Below are positions 17,642-27,493 of a stretch of 64,000 nucleotides of DNA, in pieces. This DNA comes from Pseudomonas sp. Irchel 3H7 (GTDB lineage Bacteria > Pseudomonadota > Gammaproteobacteria > Pseudomonadales > Pseudomonadaceae). How positions within the stretch are numbered: position 1 is the stretch's first letter; every line of letters begins with the position of its first letter. The notes below the pieces were generated by a model. That model saw only the letters and a program-made list of their open reading frames with translations. It did not search any database and was not told where the DNA came from. The stretch is taken from positions 248,001 through 312,000 of the forward strand of contig NZ_FYEA01000007.1 of the NCBI RefSeq assembly GCF_900187605.1, in the 5' to 3' direction. The translations under genes and the position numbers were made by a program.

Positions 17642-18982
17642 TCAATCCAGCATCAACACCTTGGCCAGCACAATCTTCGGCCCTTTCATCTTCTTGATGA
17701 TGATCCGCAGGCCTTCGACCTCCAGCACTTCTTCCTCTTCAGGTACGCGCTTCAAAGTCTCGTAGACCAGCCCGGCAAGGGTTTCCGCTTCGATGTGATC
17801 AAGGTCGATGCCCAACAGGCGTTCCACTTTGAACAGCGGCGTGTCACCCCGCACCAAGAGTTTGCCCGGCTGATAGGCGAGGATCCCGCGCTCAGCCTTG
17901 CGATGTTCGTCCTGAATGTCGCCGACCAGCACTTCCAGCACGTCTTCCATGGTCAGGTAGCCGATGATGTTGCCGTCAGCCTCCTCGACCACGGCGAAGT
18001 GCGAGCCGCCCTTGCGGAACTGCTCCAGCAACTGCGACAGCGGCATGTGCCGTGACACGCGTTCCAGCGGGCGGGTCAGTTCGGCGAGGTTGAACGACTC
18101 GGGAATGTGATCCAGTGCTGCCAGTTCCAGCAGCAGATCCTTGATGTGCAGCAGGCCGACGAACTCCTGGCGCTCGCTGTCGTACACCGGATAACGGCTG
18201 AACTTGTGGCGACGGAACATCGCCAGGATTTCTTTCAGCGGCGCGTTGAATTCGAGGGTGATCAGGTCTTCGCGGGAGTTGGCCCAGTCGACCACTTCCA
18301 GTTCGCCCATTTCCACCGCAGACGCCAGAACACGCATGCCCTGATCGCTCGGATCCTGGCCACGGCTGGAGTGCAGGATCAGTTTCAATTCTTCACGGCT
18401 GTAATGGTGTTCGTGGTGCGGGCCGGGTTCGCCTTGGCCGGCGATACGCAGGATCGCGTTGGCGCTGGCGTTGAGCAGGTAGATCGCCGGGTACATCGCC
18501 CAGTAGAACAGGTACAGCGGCACGGCCGTCCACAGCGACAGCAGCTCGGGTTTGCGGATCGCCCAGGATTTCGGGGCCAGTTCACCGACGACGATGTGCA
18601 GGTACGAAATGATGAAGAACGCGGTGAAGAACGACACGCCTTTGACGATTTCCGGCGACTGCACGCCGACCGCGCTGAGCAGCGGTTCGAGAATGTGCGC
18701 AAAGGCCGGCTCACCGACCCAGCCGAGGCCGAGGGAGGCGAGGGTGATACCCAGCTGACACGCCGAGAGGTACGCATCGAGCTGACTGTGCACGGTGCGC
18801 AGGATGTGTCCGCGCCAGCCGTTCTGATCAGCGATGGCCTCGACCCGGGTCGAGCGCAGTTTGACCATGGCGAATTCCGCCGCAACGAAAAAGCCGTTGA
18901 GCAAAACCAGGATCAGAGCAAAAAGGATCATGCCGAAATCGGCGAATATTGTTGCGAGGGACAAGCCAGGGGAAGGGTCCAT
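17642..18982 (-). CDS. CNNM/CBS-pair/CorC_HlyC domain protein (hemolysin-type)
   Basis: The protein of 446 residues has an N-terminal DUF21/CNNM membrane domain with three to four membrane segments (ILFALILVLLNGFFVAAEFAMVK at 18-41 carries the family signature). A CBS pair follows (about 215-340, VPVYDSERQEFVGLLHIKDLL-like and DGNIIGYLTMEDVLEVLVGDI), then a CorC_HlyC transporter-associated domain (about 355-440). Family members act in Mg2+/Co2+ transport or its regulation; the 'hemolysin' label is historical. It lies between the M23 gene and phoR, on the same strand as phoBR. Confidence 0.9.
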   Translation of the reverse strand: MDPSPGLSLATIFADFGMILFALILVLLNGFFVAAEFAMVKLRSTRVEAIADQNGWRGHILRTVHSQLDAYLSACQLGITLASLGLGWVGEPAFAHILEPLLSAVGVQSPEIVKGVSFFTAFFIISYLHIVVGELAPKSWAIRKPELLSLWTAVPLYLFYWAMYPAIYLLNASANAILRIAGQGEPGPHHEHHYSREELKLILHSSRGQDPSDQGMRVLASAVEMGELEVVDWANSREDLITLEFNAPLKEILAMFRRHKFSRYPVYDSERQEFVGLLHIKDLLLELAALDHIPESFNLAELTRPLERVSRHMPLSQLLEQFRKGGSHFAVVEEADGNIIGYLTMEDVLEVLVGDIQDEHRKAERGILAYQPGKLLVRGDTPLFKVERLLGIDLDHIEAETLAGLVYETLKRVPEEEEVLEVEGLRIIIKKMKGPKIVLAKVLMLD

Positions 18983-19104
18983 GATGGAGTTTTGCGGGTT
19001 CCGTGTGATTCAAGAGGGAGAAAAATCGCGCCTGAAAGGCAGGCACAAGTCAGCCAATGTAGCGGCTGACATGGCGATTGCCTAGTGGCGAGTGCCGGTC
19101 GGTC

Positions 19105-20427
19105 TTACTCGGCGGCGCTGATGGCCCGCACATGGGCCACCTGAGCCGGGGCAAAATGGCAGGTGAACGTGCTGCCGTGACCGGGCACGCTGCTGATCTC
19201 CATGCGCGCGCGGTGGCGCAGCAATACGTGCTTGACGATGGCCAGACCCAGCCCGGTGCCGCCGGTGTTGGAGTTGCGACTGGAATCGACGCGGTAGAAG
19301 CGTTCGGTCAGGCGCGGCAGGTGTTTGCTGTCGATACCGATCCCGGAATCCTGCACGCTCAGGTGCGCGCCCTGATCGTCACCCCACCAGCGAATGCGGA
19401 TGTTGCCCTCGGCCGGGGTGTACTTCACCGCGTTGAACACCAGATTGGAGAACGCACTGCGTAACTCCGCCTCGCTGCCCTTGAGCAACAGGCCGGCGTT
19501 GGCTTCCAGCGTTATGCGCTGGTTTTTCGATCCGGACAATTGCTGCGCATCGCTCTTGATCGATTGCAGCAGGCTGTCGATCTGCACTGGCTGGTTGTCC
19601 GACGGGTAATCGGTGGCTTCGAGTTTCGCCAGCAGCAACAAATCGTTGAGCAGCGTCTGCATGCGTCCGCCCTGTTGCTGCATCTGCTGCAGGGCGCGGC
19701 TCCAGCGCGGATTCACTTCTTCGACGTTGTCGAGCAGGGTTTCCAGATAGCCGCAGATCACTGTCAGTGGTGTGCGCAACTCGTGAGAGACGTTGGCGAT
19801 GAAGTCTTTGCGCATCTGTTCCAGCTGATGGATGCGCGTGACATCGCGCACCAGCATCAAGTGTTCGTTGTTGCCGTAGCGGGTCAGGTACAGCTGAATG
19901 CGCACGCGATCGTTGGTTGGCGAGGGGATTTCCAGCGGCTCGGCGTAGCTTTCCTGCTCGAAGTATTCCTTGAAGCGCGGATGGCGTACCAGGTTGGTCA
20001 CCGGTTGGCCGCTGTCCTGCGGGGTCTTGAGGCCGAGCAAGGTTTCGGCAGCGCGGTTCCACCATTCCAGGTTGCCGTCGCTGTCGAGCATGATCACCGC
20101 GTCTTTCAGCGCGGCGGTGGATTCCTGCACCCGGTCAATCACCGCTTGCAGGCGCCCGCGCACACGTTGGTCGCGGCGTTGCAGGTGGTAGATGCTGTCG
20201 AACACTTCGCCCCACAGACCATAGCCATCGGGCGGTGCTTCGTCGGGTTGATGCTGGCGCAGCCATTCGTGCAGACGCAGCAATTGCTTCAGCGTCCAGG
20301 CCAGATAGATCCCCAGGCCCGCCGCGAGGCTCCAGCCGTAATAGCCGGTGATCAGGCCGATCACCAGGCAGACGGTGACCAGCAGCAGCATGTGGCGAAT
20401 CAGGGTGCCATGCCAGTTTTGATTCAC
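19105..20427 (-). CDS. phoR: Phosphate regulon sensor histidine kinase PhoR
   Basis: The protein has 440 residues. A membrane region at about 10-45 is followed by a PAS domain (about 95-190, DAVIMLDSDGNLEWWNRAAETLLG). The HisKA domain has the phosphoacceptor in FIANVSHELRTPLTVICGYLETL (about residue 215), and the HATPase domain has N, G1 and G2 boxes (FSNLVFNAVKYTP, VQDSGIGI, GGTGLGLAIVKHVL). It phosphorylates PhoB under phosphate limitation. It lies 38 bases after phoB, so the two are one operon. Confidence 0.96.
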   Translation of the reverse strand: MNQNWHGTLIRHMLLLVTVCLVIGLITGYYGWSLAAGLGIYLAWTLKQLLRLHEWLRQHQPDEAPPDGYGLWGEVFDSIYHLQRRDQRVRGRLQAVIDRVQESTAALKDAVIMLDSDGNLEWWNRAAETLLGLKTPQDSGQPVTNLVRHPRFKEYFEQESYAEPLEIPSPTNDRVRIQLYLTRYGNNEHLMLVRDVTRIHQLEQMRKDFIANVSHELRTPLTVICGYLETLLDNVEEVNPRWSRALQQMQQQGGRMQTLLNDLLLLAKLEATDYPSDNQPVQIDSLLQSIKSDAQQLSGSKNQRITLEANAGLLLKGSEAELRSAFSNLVFNAVKYTPAEGNIRIRWWGDDQGAHLSVQDSGIGIDSKHLPRLTERFYRVDSSRNSNTGGTGLGLAIVKHVLLRHRARMEISSVPGHGSTFTCHFAPAQVAHVRAISAAE

Positions 20428-20465
20428 GGGAAATACGGTCCTTGTCTGCGAGTCTGGCGGTCGGC

Positions 20466-21155
20466 TCAGGCCTTGGTGGAAAACCGGTAGCCGGTGCCGC
20501 GCACGGTTTGTACCAGATTTTCGTAAGCGTCACCGAGGGCCTTGCGCAGGCGGCGGATGTGCACGTCGACGGTGCGCTCTTCAACATAGACGTTGCCGCC
20601 CCAGACCTGATCCAGCAATTGGCCACGGGTGTAGGCGCGTTCCTGGTGGGTCATGAAGAATTGCAGCAGACGGTATTCGGTCGGGCCCATCTCGGCCGGT
20701 TTGCCGTCGATGGTTACGCGGTGGCTGATCGGGTCGAGCAGCAGGCCACCGACTTCGATCGGCGCTTCGCCGTCGGTCGGACCGGCGCGGCGCAGCACGG
20801 CTTTGAGGCGTGCGACCAGTTCGCGCGGGGAAAACGGTTTGGTGATGTAGTCGTCCGCGCCGACTTCAAGACCCTGGATCTTGTTGTCCTCTTCACCCTT
20901 GGCGGTGAGCATGATGATCGGGATGTCCCCGGTCAGTTCATCACGTTTCAGACGACGGGCCAGCTCGATGCCGGAGGTGCCGGGCAGCATCCAGTCGAGC
21001 AGGATCAGGTCCGGCTTGCGGTCGACGATGATGGCGTGCGCCTGCTGCGAGTTCTCTGCCTCGAGGCAGTCATAGCCGGCCATTTCCAACGCAACGGCGA
21101 TCATTTCGCGAATGGGCGCTTCGTCGTCGACGATCAGAATGCTCCTGCCAACCAT
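20466..21155 (-). CDS. phoB: Phosphate regulon response regulator PhoB
   Basis: The protein of 229 residues has a receiver domain (IVDDEAP, phosphoacceptor in [13 protein letters not shown] near residue 54, [19 protein letters not shown]) and an OmpR-type winged-helix domain. The recognition helix region is [16 protein letters not shown] near 197-212. It binds the Pho boxes seen before pstS, pstC and its own gene. Its promoter region carries a Pho box (21209-21226), so autoactivation is expected. Confidence 0.97.
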   Translation of the reverse strand: MVGRSILIVDDEAPIREMIAVALEMAGYDCLEAENSQQAHAIIVDRKPDLILLDWMLPGTSGIELARRLKRDELTGDIPIIMLTAKGEEDNKIQGLEVGADDYITKPFSPRELVARLKAVLRRAGPTDGEAPIEVGGLLLDPISHRVTIDGKPAEMGPTEYRLLQFFMTHQERAYTRGQLLDQVWGGNVYVEERTVDVHIRRLRKALGDAYENLVQTVRGTGYRFSTKA

Positions 21156-21195
21156 GCCTTAATCCTCTTGTCATTTAACTGTCTTGCGCCGCATT

Positions 21196-21226
21196 AGATA
21201 ACGGAATTATTGCAGTCGTGTGACAG
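21196..21226 (-). promoter_or_regulatory. Pho box and -10 of phoBR
   Basis: On the minus strand, CTGTCAC-ACGA-CTGCAAT (21209-21226) matches the two-repeat PhoB site at about 11 of 14 positions. TTATCT (21196-21201) lies 7 bases downstream as a plausible -10. The site is about 54 bases from the PhoB start. Confidence 0.7.
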
Positions 21227-21306
21227 TATTTTAGTCCGGCAGCGATTGTGCAAATCCTCAACTAAGCTCTAAGTCCGAATCCTGACAACCACAAAAGAAG
21301 GTTTCC

Positions 21307-21690
21307 ATGACTCAAATGACTGTTTCTTTCAAAGCCCTGCTGATGGCTGCGGCCCTGACATTGCCTGGATTTGCACTGGCTGCGGATCCGGCGATGGAGA
21401 AGGACGGCATGTACACCGACCACAAGGGCATGACCCTGTATACCTTCGCCAAGGACTCGGGCGGCAAGTCGATGTGCAACGACAAATGCGCAACGAACTG
21501 GCCGCCGTTGATGGCGACCGCGGGTGACAAGTCGATGGGTGACTGGACTGTCATCAAACGCGACGACGGCACGATGCAATGGGCCTACCAAGGCATGCCG
21601 CTGTACACCTTCGTGATGGACAAGAAAGCCGGTGACATGACCGGTGACGGCAAAATGGACGGCGCGTGGAAAGTCGCCAAAGCCAAGTAA
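21307..21690 (+). CDS. Secreted-repeat protein (COG4315/PF03640 type)
   Basis: The protein of 127 residues has a signal peptide ending at LAADP (about residue 26). The mature part contains two copies of the PF03640 repeat: MYTDHKGMTLYTFAKDSGGKSMCNDKCATNWPPL (about 36-70) and MQWAYQGMPLYTFVMDKKAGDMTGDG (about 98-124), with the characteristic 'G..LYTF..D' core and a Cys pair. The function of this family is unknown. It is transcribed divergently from phoBR, but no plus-strand Pho box was identified. Confidence 0.85.
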   Translation: MTQMTVSFKALLMAAALTLPGFALAADPAMEKDGMYTDHKGMTLYTFAKDSGGKSMCNDKCATNWPPLMATAGDKSMGDWTVIKRDDGTMQWAYQGMPLYTFVMDKKAGDMTGDGKMDGAWKVAKAK

Positions 21691-21701
21691 ACGCGGTCCC
21701 T

Positions 21702-21791
21702 TGCAGGAGTGAGCCTGCTCGCGATAGCGGTGTATCAGTCGGCATTTTCGTTAACTGACACACCGCTTTCGCGAGCAGGCTCACTCCTACA
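21702..21791. repeat. REPIN (family GTAGGAGTGAGCCTGCTCGCGA)
   Basis: TGCAGGAGTGAGCCTGCTCG onward and its inverse ending CTCACTCCTACA, with additional pairing of GCGGTGT/ACACCGC inside. It sits between the convergent secreted-repeat gene and ubiA. Confidence 0.9.
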
Positions 21792-21802
21792 TTGATTTGC
21801 GT

Positions 21803-22693
21803 TTAGCGCAACGCGTAATCCAGCACAATCCCGACGAAAATCGCCAACCCGGCCCAATGATTGTGCAAAAACGCCTTGAAGCAGCGCATGCGGTCACGAT
21901 CGCGGGTGTACCAGAATTCCCACGCATAACACCCGGCAGCCACCAGCAAGCCGAGATGGAACCAGATCCCCAACTCGAACTTCGACCCCGCCAGCAGCAG
22001 GCAGCCCAGCGACAACGCCTGCAGGCTCAGGATGATCACCCGGTCCGCCTCGCCAAACAGAATTGCCGTGGATTTCACGCCAATCTTCAAATCGTCATCG
22101 CGATCGGTCATCGCGTAATAGGTGTCGTAACCCACCGTCCACAGCAGATTGGCGATCCACAGCAGCCACGCTGCCGCCGGCAACTCACCGGTCTCGGCAG
22201 TAAACGCCATCGGCATCCCCCACGAAAACGCCGCGCCCAGTACCACTTGCGGGTAATAGGTGTAGCGCTTCATGAACGGATAAGTGAACGCCAGTGCCAG
22301 ACCGCCCAGCGACAGCCAGATGGTCGGCGCATTGGTGCACAGCACCAGCAGGAAACTCACGCCCATCAGCAGCGCGAAGAACACCAGCGCCTCTTTCGAA
22401 CTGATCTTGCCGCTGGCCAGCGGTCGTTGCGCGGTGCGTTTGACGTGGCCGTCGACCTTGCGATCGGCCCAGTCGTTGATCACGCAGCCGCCGGCGCGGG
22501 TCAGCACCACGCCGAGGACGAAAATCACGATATTGGCCAGCGACGGCGAGCCTTTACCGGCAATCCACAGCGCCCACAGGGTCGGCCACAGCAGCAGGTA
22601 AATGCCGATCGGCTTGTCCATCCGCGTCAACTGAATGAAATCCCAGGCGCGCGGGTTCAAGCGGTTCAGGGACTTGAGCAGGCTCTGATACAT
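21803..22693 (-). CDS. ubiA: 4-hydroxybenzoate octaprenyltransferase UbiA
   Basis: The 296-residue polytopic membrane protein has the two aspartate-rich prenyl-diphosphate motifs of the family: [19 protein letters not shown] (about residue 75) and [19 protein letters not shown] (about 195-210). It prenylates 4-hydroxybenzoate, the second step of ubiquinone synthesis. The start MYQSLLKSL at 22693 was chosen although the frame is open upstream, because the upstream part is the ubiC shadow. The ubiC stop and this start overlap (TGATG), as expected for coupled ubiCA. Confidence 0.97.
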   Translation of the reverse strand: MYQSLLKSLNRLNPRAWDFIQLTRMDKPIGIYLLLWPTLWALWIAGKGSPSLANIVIFVLGVVLTRAGGCVINDWADRKVDGHVKRTAQRPLASGKISSKEALVFFALLMGVSFLLVLCTNAPTIWLSLGGLALAFTYPFMKRYTYYPQVVLGAAFSWGMPMAFTAETGELPAAAWLLWIANLLWTVGYDTYYAMTDRDDDLKIGVKSTAILFGEADRVIILSLQALSLGCLLLAGSKFELGIWFHLGLLVAAGCYAWEFWYTRDRDRMRCFKAFLHNHWAGLAIFVGIVLDYALR

Positions 22694-23253
22694 CAGCAGT
22701 TCTCCGGATGGGCGCGGGCGGCGCTCCACAGACTCGGCAGGAATATTTCCGCAACCAGTACGCTCAGCGCGCCACGGTCGAAGCGCGAACGCCGGCCCCA
22801 CAATTCTGGCGCTTTGGCGGCTGGCGGCAGCCATTGTTCAGGGTAGTGGCAGACTTCGATGGCGCGGCGCTGGAAGGCCTGATCGCAAAACAGCAATTCG
22901 CCCAGCGAGCGGCTGCCCAGTTCGTCCATGTGCAAGCCGTCACCCTGTAAGGCGGCGCGCGAAGCGACGCTGCGGGCAAACACCCAGGCCTCGCCGTGAC
23001 CGCGCAAATACACCTCGCGCACCCAGCCTTCGCTGCCCTCGGCCAGATCCAGTGCGGCGCATTCATCGGCACGCAAGGTGTCCCAGCCTTCAAACAGTGG
23101 CGTGACGCTGAAGCCGTCATTGGACAGCCGGGTCAGTCGGCGGGTGAGGGAGCCTTCGTCGAACAGCCAGTCAAGGGTCAACGAATCGGGGAGGGGCGTC
23201 AGTCGGCTTTGAGTCAGCCAGAGCGGGGCCGGGCAGGCATTTGAATGTTGCAC
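22693..23253 (-). CDS. ubiC: Chorismate lyase UbiC
   Basis: The 186-residue protein shows the chorismate lyase pattern: [12 protein letters not shown] near residue 29-40, [20 protein letters not shown] near 76-95, [11 protein letters not shown] near 112-122 and FQRRAIEV near 128. It releases pyruvate from chorismate to give 4-hydroxybenzoate, the substrate of the adjacent UbiA. It overlaps ubiA by one base. Confidence 0.95.
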   Translation of the reverse strand: MQHSNACPAPLWLTQSRLTPLPDSLTLDWLFDEGSLTRRLTRLSNDGFSVTPLFEGWDTLRADECAALDLAEGSEGWVREVYLRGHGEAWVFARSVASRAALQGDGLHMDELGSRSLGELLFCDQAFQRRAIEVCHYPEQWLPPAAKAPELWGRRSRFDRGALSVLVAEIFLPSLWSAARAHPENC

Positions 23254-23454
23254 AATGAGTCATTATTGGCCGCAAATGAGGCGGCGAGCTTAACATGGTG
23301 GCCGCCGATATTGATTGATCCGGGTCGCCGTTGCGCCGAACAGGCTTGCATCTGCCCGGCTCCATCAGTACAAAACGCCCTGAGCCGGATGGCAGCGCAA
23401 CACCCATCGACCGTCCGCGCCGGCAATAAGCCTGAACCCTGAGGAAGTACTTGA

Positions 23455-23622
23455 ATGAAAAAGTGGCAATGTGTGGTCTGCGGCCTGATCTACAACGAAG
23501 CCGAGGGTTGGCCGGATGACGGCATTGCGCCGGGCACTCTGTGGCAGGACGTGCCGGAAGACTGGCTGTGCCCCGACTGCGGCGTCGGCAAGCTGGACTT
23601 CGAAATGATCGAAATCAACTAA
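23455..23622 (+). CDS. Rubredoxin
   Basis: A 55-residue protein with both iron-binding CxxC pairs: [13 protein letters not shown] near the N-terminus and [14 protein letters not shown] near the C-terminus. This is a canonical single-domain rubredoxin. GAGGAAGTACTTGA precedes the ATG. Its reductase follows 20 bases later. Together they form an NADH-dependent electron chain used by alkane hydroxylases or oxidative-stress enzymes; no hydroxylase lies in this window. Confidence 0.96.
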   Translation: MKKWQCVVCGLIYNEAEGWPDDGIAPGTLWQDVPEDWLCPDCGVGKLDFEMIEIN

Positions 23623-23642
23623 GCAAAACAAAGGAGTAAGGC

Positions 23643-24791
23643 ATGAGCGCACCTGTCGTCATCGTTGGCACTGGGCTGGCGGGCTATAACCTGGCCCGCG
23701 AGTTTCGCAAGCTCGACAGCGAAACCCCGCTGCTGCTGATCACCGCCGATGACGGGCGCTCTTACTCCAAGCCGATGCTCTCCACCGGTTTCGGCAAGAA
23801 CAAAGACGCCGATGGCCTGAGCATGGCTGAACCGGGTGCCATGGCTGAGCAGTTGAAAGCCGAAGTGCGCACTCATACGCGCATCAGCGGCATCGACGCC
23901 GGCCATAAACGCCTGTGGATCGGCGAAGAAGCGGTTTATTACCGTGACCTGATCCTCGCCTGGGGCGCAGAAACCGTGCGCGTACCGGTCGAGGGCGATG
24001 GCGCCGATCTGGTGTTCCCGATCAATGATCTCGAAGACTACGCGCGCTTTCGCGCAGCGGCGGCCGGCAAGCGCCGGGTGCTGTTGCTCGGCGCCGGCCT
24101 GATTGGCTGCGAATTCGCCAACGACCTGATTCTCGGTGGCTACGAAGTGCAACTGGTGGCGCCGTGCGAACAGGTCATGCCGATGTTGTTGCACCCGGCC
24201 GCAGCGGCAGCCGTGCAGGCCGGGCTGGAAAGCCTCGGTGCGAAATTTCATCTCGGCCCGGTACTGACCCGATTGCAGAAAGTCGCCGACGGCCTGGAAG
24301 CGCATCTGTCCGACGGCCAGGTCATTCCTTGCGACGTGGTGGTCTCGGCCATTGGCCTGCGTCCGCGCATCGATCTGGCGGCGGCCGCTGGCGTACAGGT
24401 CAATCGCGGTGTCGTAGTGGATCGCCATCTGAAAACCTCCCACGCCAATATTTACGCCTTGGGCGACTGCGCTGAGGTCGACGGGCTGAATCTGCTGTAC
24501 GTGATGCCCCTGATGAGTTGTGCGCGAGCACTGGCACAAACCCTCGCCGGAAACCCGACCGCCGTGAGCTACGGCCCGATGCCGATCACCGTGAAAACCC
24601 CGGTGTGTCCGCTGGTCGTATCGCCGCCGCCACGGGGCAGCGAAGGCGTCTGGACTGTCGAAGGGCAGGGCGCCGACATCAAAGCCCTGTGCCACAGCGC
24701 CGACGGCCAATTGCTCGGCTACGCGCTAACCGGCGCCGCGGTGATGGAAAAACTTGCCCTGAACAAACAGCTTCCAGCCCTGCTGGCGTAA
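23643..24791 (+). CDS. Rubredoxin-NAD(+) reductase (FAD-dependent)
   Basis: The protein of 382 residues has an N-terminal FAD dinucleotide motif [16 protein letters not shown], an NAD(P)H-binding motif [18 protein letters not shown] near residue 143-160, and the FAD-contact motif [11 protein letters not shown] near 270-281. The C-terminal region ([13 protein letters not shown]) follows the short rubredoxin reductase architecture. AAAGGAG lies 6 bases before ATG. It is cotranscribed with rubredoxin. Confidence 0.94.
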   Translation: MSAPVVIVGTGLAGYNLAREFRKLDSETPLLLITADDGRSYSKPMLSTGFGKNKDADGLSMAEPGAMAEQLKAEVRTHTRISGIDAGHKRLWIGEEAVYYRDLILAWGAETVRVPVEGDGADLVFPINDLEDYARFRAAAAGKRRVLLLGAGLIGCEFANDLILGGYEVQLVAPCEQVMPMLLHPAAAAAVQAGLESLGAKFHLGPVLTRLQKVADGLEAHLSDGQVIPCDVVVSAIGLRPRIDLAAAAGVQVNRGVVVDRHLKTSHANIYALGDCAEVDGLNLLYVMPLMSCARALAQTLAGNPTAVSYGPMPITVKTPVCPLVVSPPPRGSEGVWTVEGQGADIKALCHSADGQLLGYALTGAAVMEKLALNKQLPALLA

Positions 24792-24981
24792 ATACCGGTC
24801 GTTCTGTCGGAATCACCCCGCTTTTGCCCCTACAAAGGTCGCGGGGAGACTGGCGCCGCCGGTATCCGCGTGCCATTCTCACTCCCGTCTGCCGCAGAGT
24901 AGAGCCTGCGGCGCCTTGGGCGCTGTTCCAACGAGAACAGCACGGACATAACAACAAAAAACCGTCAAAGGGGCTTCACTA

Positions 24982-25257
24982 ATGCGTAAACCAGAACTCG
25001 CCGCTGCAATCGCTGAAAAAGCAGATCTGACCAAAGAACAGGCCAACCGCGTACTCAACGCCGTTCTCGAAGAAATCACCGGCGCTCTGCACCGCAAGGA
25101 CAGCGTCACGCTGGTAGGCTTCGGCACCTTCCTGCAACGCCACCGCGGCGCCCGTACCGGCAAAAACCCGCAGACCGGTGAGCCGGTGAAGATCAAGGCC
25201 AGCAACACCGTTGCGTTCAAGCCAGGTAAATCGTTGAAAGACAGCGTCAATCCTTAA
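24982..25257 (+). CDS. HU-family DNA-binding protein
   Basis: The 91-residue protein begins MRKPELAAAIAEKADLTKEQANRVLNA, has the beta-arm entry GFGTFLQRHRGARTGKNPQTGEPVKI (with the DNA-inserting Pro in NPQTGEP) and ends with the KPGKSLKDSVN helix. It is a nucleoid-associated HU subunit. AAAGGGG precedes the start. The 190 bases upstream should hold its promoter, but no clear -35/-10 could be chosen. A strong terminator follows at 25297. Confidence 0.95.
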   Translation: MRKPELAAAIAEKADLTKEQANRVLNAVLEEITGALHRKDSVTLVGFGTFLQRHRGARTGKNPQTGEPVKIKASNTVAFKPGKSLKDSVNP

Positions 25258-25296
25258 TTGCGGCGAGCTCCTCGAATAACGGGGAGAACCGTGTAG

Positions 25297-25335
25297 AAAA
25301 ATGGGCACACCGATTGCGGTCGGGTGCCCATTTTT
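25297..25335 (+). terminator. Intrinsic terminator after the HU gene
   Basis: AAAAATGGGCAC (25297-25308) pairs perfectly with GTGCCCATTTTT (25324-25335), ending in a T-run. Confidence 0.92.
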
Positions 25336-25339
25336 TATG

Positions 25340-25898
25340 CCTGCCGATTTATTCTGGCCTGCAGCCTTAATAAAGGCCGAGTAACTGATTGCATTTGTTG
25401 GCTATCGATCAGCCTCACAGTTAAATCAATACTCTATATATAAAAGCCATCATATTGATGGCACTTTCTGAGTTGTTGGTTGTCTCGCGGTGATTTGTTG
25501 AAACAACACCGAAGTCTTTCGGAATCATCCTACATCCGAATTTTTCAAAACCCGTCATGCTCCGCGCCACTCTCGCCAGCCCCGGCTTCCGGTGATCGAC
25601 GGCAGTTGGAACGATCGCTCTAAATCAAGCTTTCCCGGTGTTTTGTAAGGGTATGCGAATATAAGCAGAGCATCGGGGATTCCCTGACTGAATATAGGGA
25701 AACCTCCTACAACAAACAAAGAACAGTTCGTCTTGTTGTTTAATCAGATGCTTGCTAGTGGCCATCATAGTGATTACGATGCGCCCACTTGAAAGAGCAC
25801 ATCTCAATTGGATGAGTCGCGTCACCGCTCTTCGATACTGTCCCGCGCCGCGGTAACTCCAATAGGCGCCTGACTGTAATCCTTAATAAAGGCCATGG
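25340..25898 (+). promoter_or_regulatory. Long leader upstream of the T6SS cluster
   Basis: This stretch of about 560 bases has no supported gene and is more AT-rich than its neighbours. It contains TATATATAAA (25435-25444) as a possible -10 without a good -35. A hairpin TTCCCT (25680-25685)/AGGGAA (25696-25701) follows. An exact 14-base direct repeat CCTTAATAAAGGCC lies at 25365-25378 and 25881-25894; the second copy supplies the AAAGG ribosome-binding site of tssA. A long untranslated leader controlling T6SS expression is inferred. No canonical sigma-54 promoter was found. Confidence 0.4.
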
Positions 25899-27461
25899 AT
25901 GTCCTACTCAAGCAAACTTTCCGCCCATTACCTCGAACTCGCAAAAGTCTCTGTTTCCAAAGAGAATTTCGCGGGCGAAGACGTTCGTTTTTCGAGCGAA
26001 TTCGAGGCCCTGGAAAGTGAGCTGGCCAAAGCCTCGTCGATGCACGAAAGCGGGCAGATCGACTGGCTGAAAATTCGCGAAAACAGCGAAAATCTGCTGC
26101 GTACCCAATCCAAGGATTTGCGTGTCGGCGCCTGGCTGACCTGGTCGCTGTACCAGCGCGAATCCTTCCCCGGTCTGCTGGCCGGCCTCGGTCTGCTGCA
26201 CCATCTGTCGGAAAACAACTGGGCCGACGTTCACCCGCTCAAACCCCGTACCCGTGCCGCCGCCATCGGCTGGCTGGTGCCGCGCCTCGAGCAGGTCATT
26301 ACCGAAAACATTGCGATCAAAGAGCAGTTGCCGATGTTCCGGCAGCTCTCCGAGCACCTGTCCGGCCTTGAAGCGGCGTGTGCTGAGCATCTGGGCGATG
26401 ACTCGCCGCTGTTGCTGCCGATCTCCCGTCGCCTGAAAACCATGATCCAGCGCGCGGCCGACAACCAACCGGCCCCCGGCGTTGTGGGCGCGGCGGTGGC
26501 GCAGGTCAAGCAGGCCGCGAGCCAGTTGCTTACTCCCGGCGCACCGATCGACAACGAACGAGATGCGCACAAAGCCCTGCGCGCGCAACAGGAAAGCGCC
26601 CGGCCATTGTGTGCCTGGTGGCTCAAGCAGAAAGCCACCGACCTGCGCGCCCTGCGCCTCAATCGCACACTGCTGTGGATGACCATCGACGCCGTGCCGG
26701 AGCGCAACGCCGAGCAGATCACCGTGTTGCGCGGTCTGCCGCTGGAAAAACTCAAGCTCTATCAGGACCGTTTCGATCAGGGCAAATACGCTGACCTGCT
26801 GGTGGAACTGGAGGCGAGCCTGGCGAAGGCGCCGTTCTGGTTCGATGGCCAGAGGATGGTCTGGGAATGTCTCCAGAACCTCAACGCCGAGTTGGCAATG
26901 CGCGAAGTGGAAATCCACTTCGCGCTTTTGGTTCAACGGCTGCCCGGGATTGTCGAGTTGCGTTTCCATGACGGTGCGCCGTTTGCCGATCCGTCCACCC
27001 GGGCGTGGATCGCCGCCAACGTCATGCCGCACCTGCAAAGCGCCAGTGCGCCGCGCAAGGTCGAAAGCGAAAACGTCGAAACCCAGCCAGCCTGGGAAAA
27101 AGCCCTCGAAGAAGTCCTGCCGCTGCTGCGCAAGGAAGGCCTGAAGCCTGCCGTGCAGACGCTCAAGCAGGGTTTGCAATCGGCCCACGGTGGCCGCGAG
27201 CGCTTCTTCTGGCAGTTCGCCCTCGCGCGCCTGTGCTTCATGGCCAAGAAATACGAACTGGCCAAGAACCAGCTGGAAACCCTCGATCAGACATTACAGG
27301 ACTCAGGCCTGCACGCCTGGGAGCCCGATCTTGCATTGGAAGTGCTGCATCTACTGCATAGCTGCTGCGAGTTGTTGCCGCAGAACCATGCCGTACGTGA
27401 ACGCAAGGAAGAGATTTATCGCAGGCTGTGCCACCTCGACCTCGAAGTGGTACTCGAATAG
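25899..27461 (+). CDS. tssA: T6SS baseplate/cap protein TssA
   Basis: The protein of 520 residues has the ImpA N-terminal domain (about 20-160; LRVGAWLTWSLYQRESFPGLLAGL and NNWADVHPL are the typical conserved region) and an extended helical C-terminal region. TssA recruits baseplate components and guides sheath assembly. AAAGG lies 6 bases before ATG 25899; the out-of-frame ATG at 25895 is not used. It is the first gene of the T6SS cluster, 32 bases before tssB. Confidence 0.93.
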   Translation: MSYSSKLSAHYLELAKVSVSKENFAGEDVRFSSEFEALESELAKASSMHESGQIDWLKIRENSENLLRTQSKDLRVGAWLTWSLYQRESFPGLLAGLGLLHHLSENNWADVHPLKPRTRAAAIGWLVPRLEQVITENIAIKEQLPMFRQLSEHLSGLEAACAEHLGDDSPLLLPISRRLKTMIQRAADNQPAPGVVGAAVAQVKQAASQLLTPGAPIDNERDAHKALRAQQESARPLCAWWLKQKATDLRALRLNRTLLWMTIDAVPERNAEQITVLRGLPLEKLKLYQDRFDQGKYADLLVELEASLAKAPFWFDGQRMVWECLQNLNAELAMREVEIHFALLVQRLPGIVELRFHDGAPFADPSTRAWIAANVMPHLQSASAPRKVESENVETQPAWEKALEEVLPLLRKEGLKPAVQTLKQGLQSAHGGRERFFWQFALARLCFMAKKYELAKNQLETLDQTLQDSGLHAWEPDLALEVLHLLHSCCELLPQNHAVRERKEEIYRRLCHLDLEVVLE

Positions 27462-27493
27462 GCCCCAGGGCCACAACCGCAAGGAGAAAAGCC

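Noticed and set aside
24792..24981. GC-rich hairpins before the HU gene as a possible small RNA
   Set aside because: Pairing is short and interrupted and there is no terminator before the HU start; an ordinary promoter/leader region is more likely.
25459..25475. TGGCAC resembling the -24 element of a sigma-54 promoter upstream of tssA
   Set aside because: No TTGC at the required spacing; the position for the -12 GC reads GT. The only GG-N10-GC in the leader (TTGGCTATCGATCAGCCT near 25398-25415) has a poor -12 element. No sigma-54 promoter is claimed.
25634..25651. TGTAAG-N6 half-site resembling a GacA upstream activating sequence
   Set aside because: The second half (CTTACA) is absent, so the match is too weak.
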